Below, one piece after another: positions 36,846-51,800 of a stretch of 64,000 nucleotides of DNA; position 1 is the stretch's first letter, and each line of letters starts with the position of its first letter. Source of the stretch: Mimachlamys varia (lineage: Eukaryota > Mollusca > Bivalvia > Pectinida > Pectinidae). Position numbers and translations under genes: made by a program. Under the pieces are notes generated by a model that saw only the letters and a program-made list of their open reading frames with translations, was not told the DNA's origin and searched no databases. The stretch covers positions 1,874,001-1,938,000 of the forward strand of contig OX392528.1 in assembly GCA_947623455.1 (NCBI GenBank). Direction: 5' to 3'.

Positions 36846-39800
36846 CTGAAATGACACATTTTTGTATATAACAAATATTACGACTGCAATTAAGAGACAT
36901 CGACCTACCACTAACAATGTATTGTAATAATTATCTTAGAATAAGTTTTCCATTTCTTTAACAATATTTGCAGTTACATGTACGTATTAAAACATGTAAA
37001 CATGATCACATACAGCCTTTAATGTAAACACCGACAGGTCGTGTTTTATGACTTTTGCCGGAAGCCGCAGATAGAACAATAAAAAAGTTTTAGAGCAATG
37101 CATGTACAACATCAAAGCTATGTTTGTGGTATTATTATCAAAATTAGAGTATATAACTTTATCCGTGGGACTCTTTAAAATAACAAAATAATAAGACAAG
37201 ATGTTCTGGAAGAGTAAGTATCTCTTGCTCCAAGTCCTCAGAGTGAGAACTGAGTTTTTATTCTCAACCACAAGTAAGCACACTAATTAAGTAGCATCAA
37301 AAACGTCCCTCTCCATATTAATTAAAGATACAATACTTCTCAATGAGACCAATATGGCGACCGTTAAAATTGCTCATAGTTCTGATCAACCTGTATCTCT
37401 CGAATCCCTGTGTAGTAAGTTTGTATGTCAGCACTCGTTACATGTATATCTCACAAAATCTCGATATTTAGAGAAAGCCCTAGAATAAGAAATCGGCTGC
37501 GCCATGTAAATACCATATGTTTGAGAAAGAAGGATGTAATTATCAAGAAATAGAAAGTTTACGATCGGAAAATTGAACTCGACACGTTCACCATACAGCT
37601 GTCCATGAGATTAATGCCTATGTTAACGACAATCATACGCCTTAACAACGGAAGGATGCGGAGCAAATGTTGATATTTTGCAATAGGTAGTTTTGTCGCC
37701 GATGTTCAGTCTATATATAAGAATATGCCCGTGTGGAGTATTACCTTTCGACTCGCCCAAAGTATTCTGGATATCTCGGCCATCCCTCGACATACTCAGG
37801 CAGACTACAAACAGGGGTCCATTGGATATGTCTGTTGAAGTCTCACTAGGCACAATGGAAAATTCAATACTTTTGGAATCGACTCTGCCTTCTAGAAGTC
37901 TTGTGAGCTCCTTGATTACCCTGTCCACCATATCTTTATCCATCCCACTTTGGCTGCTACGCATTAACCTCATCACTAATTACAACAAAAACGGCAAAAC
38001 AATAACAAGATTTTCTCATAATTATTTACCTAAGAATAAAAAAATATATATATTCAACTTTACAAATCTAAATAAAATTATATTGATAAACCCCAACTAA
38101 TAACAGCTTGTGCATACTTTTGTATTAGACATACATGAATGCCTCAATGAAGTTTGAATAAAACGTATTTAAATCATCTGAAACAAATGGCTTTCAGTAA
38201 GCAATAAATACAAATAGCTTTGAGGTGGACAGCCGCATTTTGTATAATTTGTTGAGGATGCATCAGTCGCCTGTGGGAGAGAAGAGTGTAGAAAAGCAAG
38301 CGTTTCTCAAAGTATATGATTCAATATTAACAAAGTGGACACGTTGATTTTCGAATAATAAAAAAATGAATTGGGTTGGCCTACGGCAAATCGGTAAATA
38401 ATAACACTTAAAACTTATGTTGTATGGTCTGAATAACAAACAGATTTTTTTCAAGACCGAAGATTGTCGATGGTTCATTCACTGTGAATGTATCACACAT
38501 TGTCAATACATGAAAGTTAATTGAAATGAATCATACATTTAAAAGACAAAAACATACCGACTACTTTCTTTTCCATGCGTCGACATTCTTCTAATGAAGC
38601 TTTCATTTTGTTTATTTCTTCATCCTTTTTGTCTTTTGAATGAAGAATATAACGATATATTGTATTTGCATATTATTAATATTCCATAACAGACAAAGAT
38701 GCATTCAAATTAATCACTTCAGTAATATTTTGAAACAGCAAACATTCTCTTCTAATACCACATATTAACACTCCATGGTAAACGCCAATTTAATTAAAAG
38801 AGGGTTTGATTTTATTAACAAGCATACTGAGTATTGCTGAAGCAATACATGCCCCATTCCGGCCCCCGCAAGCTATTAAGATGGAACTATTCATTAACCA
38901 AATTTCAGTTCAATACTATGTATGTGCACACGTTGTACATGTAGAGACAATGAACGGAAACTGAATTTTGGACAAGTTTTAAGTCCACGGGTCGTAAAAA
39001 AATCCTCCAACCGTAAACAAATCATAACATGGTCTTGGTTTCCACTTGATGCATATGTATACTAAATTTCAGTTCAATATGTGCACACCTTGCAGAGATA
39101 ATGCGCAACATCATCTGAGTATACCATAAAACCTAATAGATCAGACAACGCACAAAAAAATGACGTCATATTCTGCTTTGTTTGGCGCGCTATTTAGTAT
39201 TTATATTCATGATTGATAGAATAAATTACGGCACATTTCTGTTTTTTTTATACTTTTCTTTTTGTCATTTTGTCATGATTAAAACACAATCATTTTTGTG
39301 AATTATACGGTATAATGTGTGCACTCTGTTTGCAATAACCGATTTGCAGATCTATGCAAAGTGCACAAATATTTTCTGTATATACCGTATTACCAGCACT
39401 ATAAATGTTTTCATTCCTCAAATAGTCGAAACAAGATCCTAGTTAAAGGACCAGTCCCATGAGACTGCTACTGATAACATAGATGTATTTAGATCTTCAT
39501 GTTGAGCAGCAATATTTGTAGCAATAATGTTGAAATGTCCATGCTAGGCAATCGCAGCGTTCAGTACCTGACAGGGTTAGAGTTCTTAATCATCCATTTC
39601 AACGCATTTTACAAAGAGAACATACAGGGCCAATCTGGTATATATATAAGTGTTTCCATTTCTTCATACTTAGAAAATGTTTATTCAGTAACATGATTAG
39701 GATTTGAAATATTCAATAAAAAAATCAGAGAATACAAGAGCGTCAACAAAACCATAATCAAAACTCATAATCGATTAAACTAGAGGCAAAAGAGGAACAA

Positions 39801-42800
39801 AAGAAAGATTTCCAAGGTGACTCTCGAAAATCACAAGAGAATACAACCAGGTGTTCCGGACGAGTAAGCGTCTTCTGCTTCATCGACTACACCTGCCATG
39901 TAAATCTTTGTCACATCCAATTAAACATCAAGTTCTCAAAACGAGAACCGAGTATTATTGTCAATCAAAACAAGTAAACACACTAATGTGCATACTCAAA
40001 AACGTCAATCTCCATATCACTTAAAGATACAGAACATTTCTCAGTGAGACAAAGATGGCGACCATAAAACGCGCCCATAGTTCTGATTAACCTTCATCTC
40101 TTGAATCCTTGTGTTGTTAGTTTGTTTGACAGCAGTCGTTTAATGTATATCTCACAAAATCTCGATATTTAGAGAAAGCCCTAGAATAAGGAATCGGCTG
40201 CGCCATGTAAATACAATCACGAAAATCACGATACCTAGAGCAAGCTCTAGACTATCGAATCATCTACGACATGTCGGAAAAGCAGGGATGTTACTGTCAA
40301 GAAATGGAAAGTTCACGATCGTAAAATTGAAATTATCACGTTTATGGTATAGCTTAGTAGTAAGTAGTTTAAGCAGAGATCAAGGTAAGCAGCTGATGTA
40401 GAAGAGTCTGTTGTGTCCTTTATTTCAAGTTCAGAGAGGATATACGGTCGACGTGGTCAGCAAACGTCTTGTTGTTTATAGACAACACATCATCGATATA
40501 TCTGAAAGTGAAATTAAAAGATTTGGCAAGGTTTTTATTACCTGTCCTGATTAGCTCTTCAATAAATCCAGCCTCGTATGAAAACAAAAACAAGTCTGCT
40601 AAGAGTGGGGCACAGTCTGTGCCTATGTGAATGCCAAATCTTTCCTCCGAACGAACTCAACAAAAATATTGTCGACCAGGAATCATCCTTACTATATCTT
40701 CTTCAGTATATTTCCCCTTAGCTTTTATTGTGTTTTCACAAAGTATAATCCAAGATATGTGTATCGGAAAAGAAAACTCTCATAATGAGAGACCGAAGAC
40801 GTTCTTTCAGTTTGGCATGTGGTATGGTAGTGTACAGGGTGGAAAAATAAAATGTTTTGATGGACGAAACATACAACCTTTTAAGTTTTTCAAAATCTAC
40901 ATCCCATTAATGCCACATTTGGAGTATACAGTGTCACAATAAGAGCTGAAGTCCCGATTTAACGGCACTAAGAATGTTAGTAAAAAGTTTTGATAATGGC
41001 TAGGTTGAGCAATGAGACAAGCCAGCGATAAAGCGTTGCTTATAATGATCCTTGTGTAGTTAAGGTATCCAATTTAGCCGAGGTAAGTGTAAGTTCAATA
41101 TCATAACTCTAGAACTATTTTATTTGGCCCAGTCCCTAAGTATCAACCCTGTAGTATAATGGTTTCAACATGTCGGGTCTACGTTAAGAATACAAAATTG
41201 TTATGCTGTAAAACTTAAACAAGAGGCCCAATGGGCCTGCATCGCTCACCTGGAATTAATCTCTGACTTGTAACCCTAAAGTGCCAAAATGGCCCTTCGG
41301 GGTCAGAGTCATCATTTATGCAAAATCTGTTCCCCTTCCCCCAACGATGTTTCTGACCAAATTTGGACAAAATCTATTCATAACTTTATGACAAGAGAGA
41401 CTTAAAGAATAACCTCTATTTTCCCTATTGGGCCCCGCCCCTCTGGCCCCTTTGGGGTCCGAGTCACCATTTATGCAAAATCTGTTCCTCTTCCAAAAAG
41501 GATGTTTCTGACCTAATTTGGTCAAAATCCAATCAGGACTTTTTGACAAGAAGAGATTTAAAGGAATTACCTCTATTTTCCTTATTGGGCCCCGCCCCTC
41601 TGCCCCCTTAGTTGTCAGAGTCACCATTCGTGCAAAATCTGTTCCCCTTCCCCCTACAATGTTTCTGACCAAATTTGGACAAAATCTATTCATAAATTTA
41701 TGACAAGAAGAGATTAAAAGGAATTACCTCTATTTCCCCTATTGGGCCCCGCCCCTTAGGGGTCAGTGTCACCATTTATGCAAAATTTGTTCCCCTCCCC
41801 CCAACGATGTTTCTGACCAAATTTGGACAAAATCTATTCATAACGTTTGGACAGGAAGAGATTTAAAGGAATTACCTCTTTTTCCCTATTGGGCCCTGCC
41901 CTTCTGGCCCCTTGGGTGTCAGTGTCACCATTTATGCAAAATCTGTTCCCCTTCCCCCAACGATGTTTCTGACCAAATTTGGACAAAATCCATTCCTAAC
42001 TTTATGACAAGAAGAAATTTAAAGGAATTACCTCTATTTCCCCTATTGGGCCCTGCTCCTCTGGCCTGTTTGGGGTCCGAGTCACCATTTATGCAAAATC
42101 TGTTCCTCTTCACCAAAGGATGTTTCTGACCATATTTGGTCGAAATCAAATCAGGACTTTTTGACAAGAAGAGATTTAAAGGAATTACCTCTATTTCCCT
42201 TATTGGGCCCCGCCCCTCTGGCCCCTTAGGGGTCAGAGTCACCATTTATGCAAAATCTGTTCATCTTCACCCAACAATGTTTCTGACTAAATTTGGCCAA
42301 AATCCCATCAGGGCTTTTTGACAAGAAGAGATTTAAAGGAATTACCTCTATTTCCCCTATTGGGCCCCGCCCCTTAGGGGTCAGTGTCACCATTGATGCG
42401 AAATTTGTTCCCCTTCCCCCAACGATGTTTCTGACCAAATTTGGACAAAATCTATTCATAACTTTTTGACAAGAAGAGATTTAAAGGAATTACCTCTATT
42501 TCCCCTATTGGGCCCCACCCCTCTGGGCCCTTAGGGGTCAGAGTCACCATTTATGCAAAATCTGTTCCCCTTCCCCCAACGATGTTTCTGACCAAATTTT
42601 GAAAACATCCATTCATAACTTTATGACAAGAAGAAATTTAAAGGAATTACCTCTATTTCCCCTCTGACCAAATTTGGACAAAATCTATTCATAACTTGAT
42701 GACAAGAAGAGATTTAAAGGAATTACCTCTATTTCCCTTATTGGGCCACGCCCCTCTGGCCCATTAGGGGTCGGAGTCACCATTTATGCAAAATCTGTTC

Positions 42801-45800
42801 ATCTTCCCCCAACGATATTTCTGACTAAATTTGGCCAAAATCCAATCAGGACTTTTTGACAAGAAGAGATTTAAAGGAACTACCTCTATTTCCCCTATTG
42901 GGCCCCGCCCCTCTGCGCCCTTAGGGGTCAGAGTCACCATTTATGTAAAATCTGTTCCCCTTCCCCCAACGATGTTTCTGACCAAATTTGGAAAACATCC
43001 ATTCATAACTTTATGACAAGAAGAAATTTAAAGGAATTACCTCTATTTCCCTATTGGGCCCCGCCCCTCTGGCCCCTTTGGGGTCCGAGTCACCATTTAT
43101 GCAAAATCTGTTCCCCTTCCCCCTACAATGTTTCTGACCAAATTTGGACAAAATCTATTCATAAATTTATGACAAGAAGAGATTAAAAGGAATTACCTCT
43201 ATTTCCCCTATTGGGCCCCGTCCCTTAGGGGTCAGTGTCACCATTTATGCAAAATCTGTTCATCTTCACCCAACAATGTTTCTGACTAAATTTGGCCAAA
43301 ATCCCATCAGTGCTTTTTGACAAGAAGACATTAAAAGGAATTACCTCTTTTTCCCCTATTGGGCCCTGCCCCTTAGGGGTCAGTGTCACCATTGATGCAA
43401 AATTTGTTCCCCTTCCCCCAACGATGTTTCTGACCAAATTTGGACAAAATCCATTCCTAACTTTATGACAAGAAGAAATTTAAAGGAATTACCTCTATTT
43501 CCCCTATTGGGCCCTGCCCCTCTGGCCTGTTTGGGGTCCGAGTCACCATTTATGCAAAATCTGTTCCTCTTCACCAAAGGAAGTTTCTGACCATATTTGG
43601 TCGAAATCAAATCAGGACTTTTTGACAAGAAGAGATTTAAAGGAATTACCTCTATTTCCCTTATTGGGCCCCGCCCCTCTGGCCCCTTAGGGGTCAGAGT
43701 CACCATTTATGCAAAATCTGTTCATCTTCACCCAACAATGTTTCTGACTAAATTTGGCCAAAATCCCATCAGGGCTTTTTGACAAGAAGAGATTAAAAGG
43801 AATTACCTCTATTTTCCTTATTGGGCCCCGCCCCTCTGCCCCCTTAGTTGTCAGAGTCACCATTCGTGCAAAATCTGTTCCCCTTCCCCCTACAATGTTT
43901 CTGACCAAATTTGGACAAAATCTATTCATAAATTTATGACAAGAAGAGATTAAAAGGAATTACCTCTATTTCCCCTATTGGGCCCCGCCCCTTAGGGGTC
44001 AGTGTCACCATTTATGCAAAATTTGTTCCCCTCCCCCCAACGATGTTTCTGACCAAATTTGGACAAAATCTATTCATAACGTTTGGACAGGAAGAGATTT
44101 AAAGGAATTACCTCTTTTTCCCTATTGGGCCCTGCCCTTCTGGCCCCTTGGGTGTCAGTGTCACCATTTATGCAAAATCTGTTCCCCTTCCCCCAACGAT
44201 GTTTCTGACCAAATTTGGACAAAATCCATTCCTAACTTTATGACAAGAAGAAATTTAAAGGAATTACCTCTATTTCCCCTATTGGGCCCTGCTCCTCTGG
44301 CCTGTTTGGGGTCCGAGTCACCATTTATGCAAAATCTGTTCCTCTTCACCAAAGGATGTTTCTGACCATATTTGGTCGAAATCAAATCAGGACTTTTTGA
44401 CAAGAAGAGATTTAAAGGAATTACCTCTATTTCCCTTATTGGGCCCCGCCCCTCTGGCCCCTTAGGGGTCAGAGTCACCATTTATGCAAAATCTGTTCAT
44501 CTTCACCCAACAATGTTTCTGACTAAATTTGGCCAAAATCCCATCAGGGCTTTTTGACAAGAAGAGATTTAAAGGAATTACCTCTATTTCCCCTATTGGG
44601 CCCCGCCCCTTAGGGGTCAGTGTCACCATTGATGCGAAATTTGTTCCCCTTCCCCCAACGATGTTTCTGACCAAATTTGGACAAAATCTATTCATAACTT
44701 TTTGACAAGAAGAGATTTAAAGGAATTACCTCTATTTCCCCTATTGGGCCCCACCCCTCTGGGCCCTTAGGGGTCAGAGTCACCATTTATGCAAAATCTG
44801 TTCCCCTTCCCCCAACGATGTTTCTGACCAAATTTTGAAAACATCCATTCATAACTTTATGACAAGAAGAAATTTAAAGGAATTACCTCTATTTCCCCTC
44901 TGACCAAATTTGGACAAAATCTATTCATAACTTGATGACAAGAAGAGATTTAAAGGAATTACCTCTATTTCCCTTATTGGGCCACGCCCCTCTGGCCCAT
45001 TAGGGGTCGGAGTCACCATTTATGCAAAATCTGTTCATCTTCCCCCAACGATATTTCTGACTAAATTTGGCCAAAATCCAATCAGGACTTTTTGACAAGA
45101 AGAGATTTAAAGGAACTACCTCTATTTCCCCTATTGGGCCCCGCCCCTCTGCGCCCTTAGGGGTCAGAGTCACCATTTATGTAAAATCTGTTCCCCTTCC
45201 CCCAACGATGTTTCTGACCAAATTTGGAAAACATCCATTCATAACTTTATGACAAGAAGAAATTTAAAGGAATTACCTCTATTTCCCTATTGGGCCCCGC
45301 CCCTCTGGCCCCTTTGGGGTCCGAGTCACCATTTATGCAAAATCTGTTCCCCTTCCCCCTACAATGTTTCTGACCAAATTTGGACAAAATCTATTCATAA
45401 ATTTATGACAAGAAGAGATTAAAAGGAATTACCTCTATTTCCCCTATTGGGCCCCGTCCCTTAGGGGTCAGTGTCACCATTTATGCAAAATCTGTTCATC
45501 TTCACCCAACAATGTTTCTGACTAAATTTGGCCAAAATCCCATCAGTGCTTTTTGACAAGAAGACATTAAAAGGAATTACCTCTTTTTCCCCTATTGGGC
45601 CCTGCCCCTTAGGGGTCAGTGTCACCATTGATGCAAAATTTGTTCCCCTTCCCCCAACGATGTTTCTGACCAAATTTGGACAAAATCCATTCCTAACTTT
45701 ATGACAAGAAGAAATTTAAAGGAATTACCTCTATTTCCCCTATTGGGCCCTGCCCCTCTGGCCTGTTTGGGGTCCGAGTCACCATTTATGCAAAATCTGT

Positions 45801-48800
45801 TCCTCTTCACCAAAGGAAGTTTCTGACCATATTTGGTCGAAATCAAATCAGGACTTTTTGACAAGAAGAGATTTAAAGGAATTACCTCTATTTCCCTTAT
45901 TGGGCCCCGCCCCTCTGGCCCCTTAGGGGTCAGAGTCACCATTTATGCAAAATCTGTTCATCTTCACCCAACAATGTTTCTGACTAAATTTGGCCAAAAT
46001 CCCATCAGGGCTTTTTGACAAGAAGAGATTAAAAGGAATTACCTCTATTTCCCCTATTGGGCCCCGCCCCTTAGGGGTCAGTGTCACCATTGATGCGAAA
46101 TTTGTTCCCCTTCCCCCAACGATGTTTCTGACCAAATTTGGACAAAATCTATTCATAACTTTGACAAGAAGAGATTTAAAGGAATTACCTCTATTTCCCC
46201 TATTGGGCCCGACCCCTCTGGGCCCTTAGGGGTCAGAGTCACCATTTATGCAAAATCTGTTCATCTTCCCCCAACGATATTTCTGACTAAATTTGGCCAA
46301 AATCCAATCAGGACTTTTTGACAAGAAGAGATTTAAAGGAACTACCTCTATTTCCCCTATTGGGCCCCGCCCCTCTGGGCCCTTAGGGGTCAGAGTCACC
46401 ATTTATGCAAAATCTGTTCCCCTTCCCCCAACGATGTTTCTGACCAAATTTTGAAAACATCCATTCATAACTTTATGACAAGAAGAAATTTAAAGGAATT
46501 ACCTCTATTTCCCTATTGGGCCCCGCCCCTCTGGCCCCTTTGGGGTCCGAGTCACCATTTATGCAAAATCTGTTCCCCTTCCCCCTACAATGTTTCTGAC
46601 CAAATTTGGACAAAATCTATTCATAAATTTATGACAAGAAGAGATTAAAAGGAATTACCTCTATTTCCCTTATTGGGCCCCGTCCCTTAGGGGTCAGTGT
46701 CACCATTTATGCAAAATCTGTTCATCTTCACCCAACAATGTTTCTGACTAAATTTGGCCAAAATCCCATCAGGGCTTTTTGACAAGAAGACATTAAAAGG
46801 AATTACCTCTATTTCCCCTATTGGGCCCTGCCCCTTAGGGGTCAGTGTCACCATTGATGCAAAATTTGTTCCCCTACCCCCAACGATGTTTCTGACCAAA
46901 TTTGGACAAAATCTATTCATAACTTTTTGACAAGAAGAGATTTAAAGGAATTACCTCTATTTCCCCTATTGGGCCCCACCCCTCTGGGCCCTTAGGGGTC
47001 AGGGTCACCATTTATGCAAAATCTGTTCCCCTTCCCCCAACGATGTTTCTGACCAAATTTTGAAAACATCCATTCATAACTTTATGACAAGAAGAAATTT
47101 AAAGGAATTACCTATATTTCCCCTCTGACCAAATTTGGACAAAATCTATTCATAACTTGATGACAAGAAGAGATTTAAAGGAATTACCTCTATTTCCCTT
47201 ATTGGGCCACGCCCCTCTGGCCCATTAGGGGTCAGAGTCACCATTTATGCAAAATCTGTTCATCTTCCCCCAACGATGTTTCTGACTAAATTTGGCCAAA
47301 ATCCAATCAGGACTTTTTGACAAGAAGAGATTTAAAGGAACTACCTCTATTTCCCCTATTGGGCCCCGCCCCTCTGGGCCCTTAGGGGTCAGAGTCACCA
47401 TTTATGCAAAATCTGTTCCCCTTCCCCCAACGATGTTTCTGACCAAATTTGGAAAACATCCATTCATAACTTTATGACAAGAAGAAATTTAAAGGAATTA
47501 CCTCTATTTCCCTATTGGGCCCCGCCCCTCTGGCCCCTTTGGGGTCCGAGTCACCATTTATGCAAAATCTGTTCCTCTTCACCAAAGGATTTTTCTGACC
47601 ATATTTGGTCAAAATCCAATCAGGACTTTTTGACAAGAAGAGATTTAAAGGAATTACCTCTATTTTCCCTATTGGGCCCCGCCCCTCTGACTCTGTGGGG
47701 GTCAGAGTCATCATTTATGCAAAATCTGTTCCCCTTCGCCCAAGGATGTTTCTGACCAAATTTGGTTAAAATCCAATCAGGACTTTTTGACTAGTAGCGA
47801 TTTGAAGAAAATGTTGACAGACGACGGACGGACGACGGACGACGGACGCTGCGCCATGGCATAAGCTCACCGGACCTTCGGTCCAGGTGAGCTAAAACAA
47901 TGCATTTACAAACGAATAATAAGTCATCTAATCTTTATCATACCGTGTTGTCTTTCCAATCTGTCGATGTGCCTCTCCAGACCCTTCATGTTAGATGAAA
48001 TCTCCTTATTAGTCTTGCTGAGAGAACACATCTCGTTCTGTAGCGTTTGCACTTCTGTCTGTAGTTGTGATAATTCTTTCAGACACTCAGCTTTTTCCTT
48101 TTGAACTTTGTCGAAATCGTCCTGTTTCTCCTCTTTGGACGGACGTTTACAAGAACGAAACACGAAACCGACAATACAATGAAATGTTAATTGTAAGATT
48201 TAACGCACAAATAAAAAAACATCCAAATGATTTCCTTAATACGTAGTTATGAATTAAGTATAGATAAAAGCAGTAGACTGATAAAATAAAAAAAAACACA
48301 TCAAATTGTAAACATTTGATAATCATACAATTCAATCTACGAGAATACTTAGCCATACCTAGTTCTCCTTTCAGTGTAGCAATATTCCGCTCCAGGTCCT
48401 CCATACCGAATGCCATATCCTTTTTAGTCGTTGTAATGGAGTTTATCTGATCCTGCAATGTCTTTTTGTCTTTGAGTTGTGACCTTTGGTTTAAATGTTC
48501 GACTGCGTCAAGTTCACTTTGCTTTTCATCTATTGAAAAAAAGCATTTAATTCATCAAACATTGAACTATTTTAATTTCCAAATTTAAGGAAGCATGTGA
48601 TGTTGGTATTTTATTACTTATTGGGTTAGATGAAGCTCTTTTGATCCTGTAAAACTAAGAATGATAATATTATGTGGATTTAGAGTCACTCTGACCCTCA
48701 GCTTGTTTTTGCTGTTTTAAAGTAAATATATATGATCATATTGATGCATCTGGTGAATACATATATAGTCATTGTTAAATCTGCAAATAAATAGTGCATC

Positions 48801-51800
48801 CTTTTTTATAGAAATGCAAATAGGTATTTGTTTGTTTGTTTGCGTTTTACGGCCCATCGGCAACTATGGTCGTTTAGGGCCAATCGATTTTTGATAATCC
48901 GAGATGGTCATTTTATTAATAGACGAAAAAGACTTTAAAACGAGACTTTTAAATTTTAAAACATAGTCTTCTAGCAGAAGACATTTAAAATATATCGGGG
49001 AAAGTCAAACAATTGTATAAAACCATGCAAAAGTGATTACGGTTGATTAAAATTGCAAAATCGATGAATGGTTATGGGACGGTAAAAATGAGTTAGATGA
49101 TGAGGATAATTATAATATTGCCAGTTACATTGTCCCGCCCATGCAGTGTCAAATTAATAACAGGTGAATTTGTAAGCCATGGGGTACATCTGAAAGTGTA
49201 AATTTGGCTATGTTTAACTCTTGTAGAGAATTTGATATTTGGATGCCAAAAGTTGGTATCAGTTTTTGATTTTGATTGAAGACCCCGTTGAAATATTGAT
49301 TTTTAGGATTTGACTTTAATTGAGCAGTGAATTGTAATGACTATTTGTCCTTCGATCATTTAAAGATGGCTCATTCGCCTCTACATATAGGCTTTTTACT
49401 GGTGTTGTTTGAAAAGCCACAAGTGCTAGACGAAGGCCTTGGTTCTGGATAGGATCGAGCATCTGCATGTAAGAACTGCGTGCTGATCAATAAACGATCA
49501 AACCATAGTCATGTTTTGATTGAATAAGTGACCTTTATAATCGCATTTCACGGTCTGCATTCCTGTCAATATGGGAAAGAACACGCATAATGTTCAGCGC
49601 TAATGAGCATTTAGTTTTGAGATGTTTTATATTTGTAACAAAAGAGAGTTTAGAATCAAATATTAGTCAGTGAAATTTAGTTTGCTCAACAACTATTATT
49701 TTGACGTCATTAAGTGCGAGATCTGGGTCACTGTGTGGTTTTCGATTTTGACAGAAGTGCATACATAAAGTTTTTGATCTGTAGAGTTTGAAGCCGTTTT
49801 AGTCTGCCGTTGTGTGAAATTTGCCTTTACATTGCTGGAGTTGTCGTTATAGTGTTATATTCTTTCAAACTATTCTTTTTGTCAATTTTGAAGCTTTTTT
49901 AGTTTGCAACTATTGAAAAAATTAAGTACCGTCGCAGCGCTGCGTTCCGGCCAGCTCTGTTAATAAAAAGATTCTTAGATAAAAGAAACTTTGAAGGTTT
50001 TGGAGTGGACTTTGATATTGTCAGCAATAGAAGTAAGTATTCCAGTAAAAGTTTTAATTGGGTCATTAAGGTTTTTGAAATAATCCTCGATAAACTCTTT
50101 ATTACACTTAAATAATTATGTTGGGGCATTGTTATTAAACAGACACAGGTTGCTTTTATGAACTCTTCGATGCGTCTTCCTCTTTCGTCCGTGTTTGGGG
50201 AGCCCAACAGGCTGTTGTAGCCATTTAATTTGCCGATTATAACGAAAGGTGTTGGAAGTTGCGACACGCTGTTGTTTAGATAGTCGCAGTTAAATATATC
50301 GCTTGGATGAAGATAAATAAAACAGACAGTAATTTGTCTGTGTAAATTCGCGCTAACGGCAACAGCTTGAAAGGTCGTGTCCAACTTTAAATGTCTATGA
50401 GGGATATTTTATTAAAGGCCACAGCCGCACCACCCGATGCCTTGTCGCCTGCCGTTGGAATCTTACAGTATAGTGAGAATTCTCTAAAGTGTATTGGGTC
50501 TTTAAGCATAATTTCTTGTAAGCAGAAGTTGGCTGGGTTATTTTAGATAAATGCTGATTTTTTTCTGTTTGCCTTCAATCCGCGTATGTTCCATTGTATT
50601 ATTGTGTTATTTATGTTGGTCAGATACTGGAGGTGTTGGATTACGGAGGGTGATCTCAGTGTCCATATCTGAACACTCTGCTGGATGCATAAGTATGTTA
50701 CATGTATATATATTGTGATTGTGGATGGTAATTTCGGAAAACAGCTATTTTATATAATTCATTTTTTAAATTCTTATTTTTGTTTACACTGTAACGCACA
50801 TGCATTACATTTTATGAATTTGTTCAGCACATGGTCAAAACAAGGACGAGAAAGTGCTTTTTAAAATACGACTTAAAGCGTCAATAGATAATGTTTATAT
50901 ACATGAATATTCGAAACTGCAGCATTATTCACATTATCAAAAGGAAATCAGTAGGCTGCATCTACATGTACTTATCTTATAGAAAAGTCATACCTAGTTC
51001 TCTTGTTACCCTATCAACATCCCGCTGTAGACTGTCAATAGTAGATGCTAACTCCTCGGTAGTCTTGATGAGTGGGTCTATCTTCCTCACTTTCTGCAGT
51101 TGTGATGGCGCTTTCTGATACTCATCTTTTTCCATTTGCATTGTGTCAAAAGCATCTAGACGTTTTAATTTTTACAGATAAAATATCGCACGCATTTGAG
51201 TCATTGTGAATACGTACGGATTTAATCTCTACATTGAATATGGAAAAGTGATATCTTTTCTTTGCAGTAGAATAAACACATCAAATTACTGATGTAAAAC
51301 TGTACATATGATCTGAAGTGAAAATTAAATAAATCTTCAATCACGATCAGCGTATACATGTTGCATTCCATTCAGAACACAACAGCCTGTGTATTTGCAT
51401 GTAATGATTGTGCAAGCAAACTATATAACTCAGTTACAAATGTCGATAACGTTTTTTGGGGAAAAAATGAAATGTACTGATATCATCTTTGCCTTTTGAA
51501 GGACTCATTCTAATTTCGAAAAATACCTTGGCATATTTCAGACCGTCTTAATCATTCAAACAGTTAATAATAAAATAACATATTTTTAAAAATAAGAATA
51601 TCAACAAATGCTCAGGTATTTGTTTCGCCGAGTGATAATTTAAATATAATAAAAGATATAGTATTCTATCGAATTGATTACTTTTTATTAAAACAATGTT
51701 TCTTATTTAAAGAGAGATTCGCATACATATCGAAAGCAAGATATATGAGAATCATGACTTTTTTGTAAGTATTTTTAAGGTATAAATCTAAATGTGTTAA

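Noticed and set aside
36517..36849. Plus-strand 110-codon frame
   Set aside because: Antisense to gene A exon 10, and no supporting motif.
41316..47755. Many 60-125 codon frames on both strands
   Set aside because: All are repeats of the 157-bp satellite, with the same peptide recurring out of phase; none has splice or start support.
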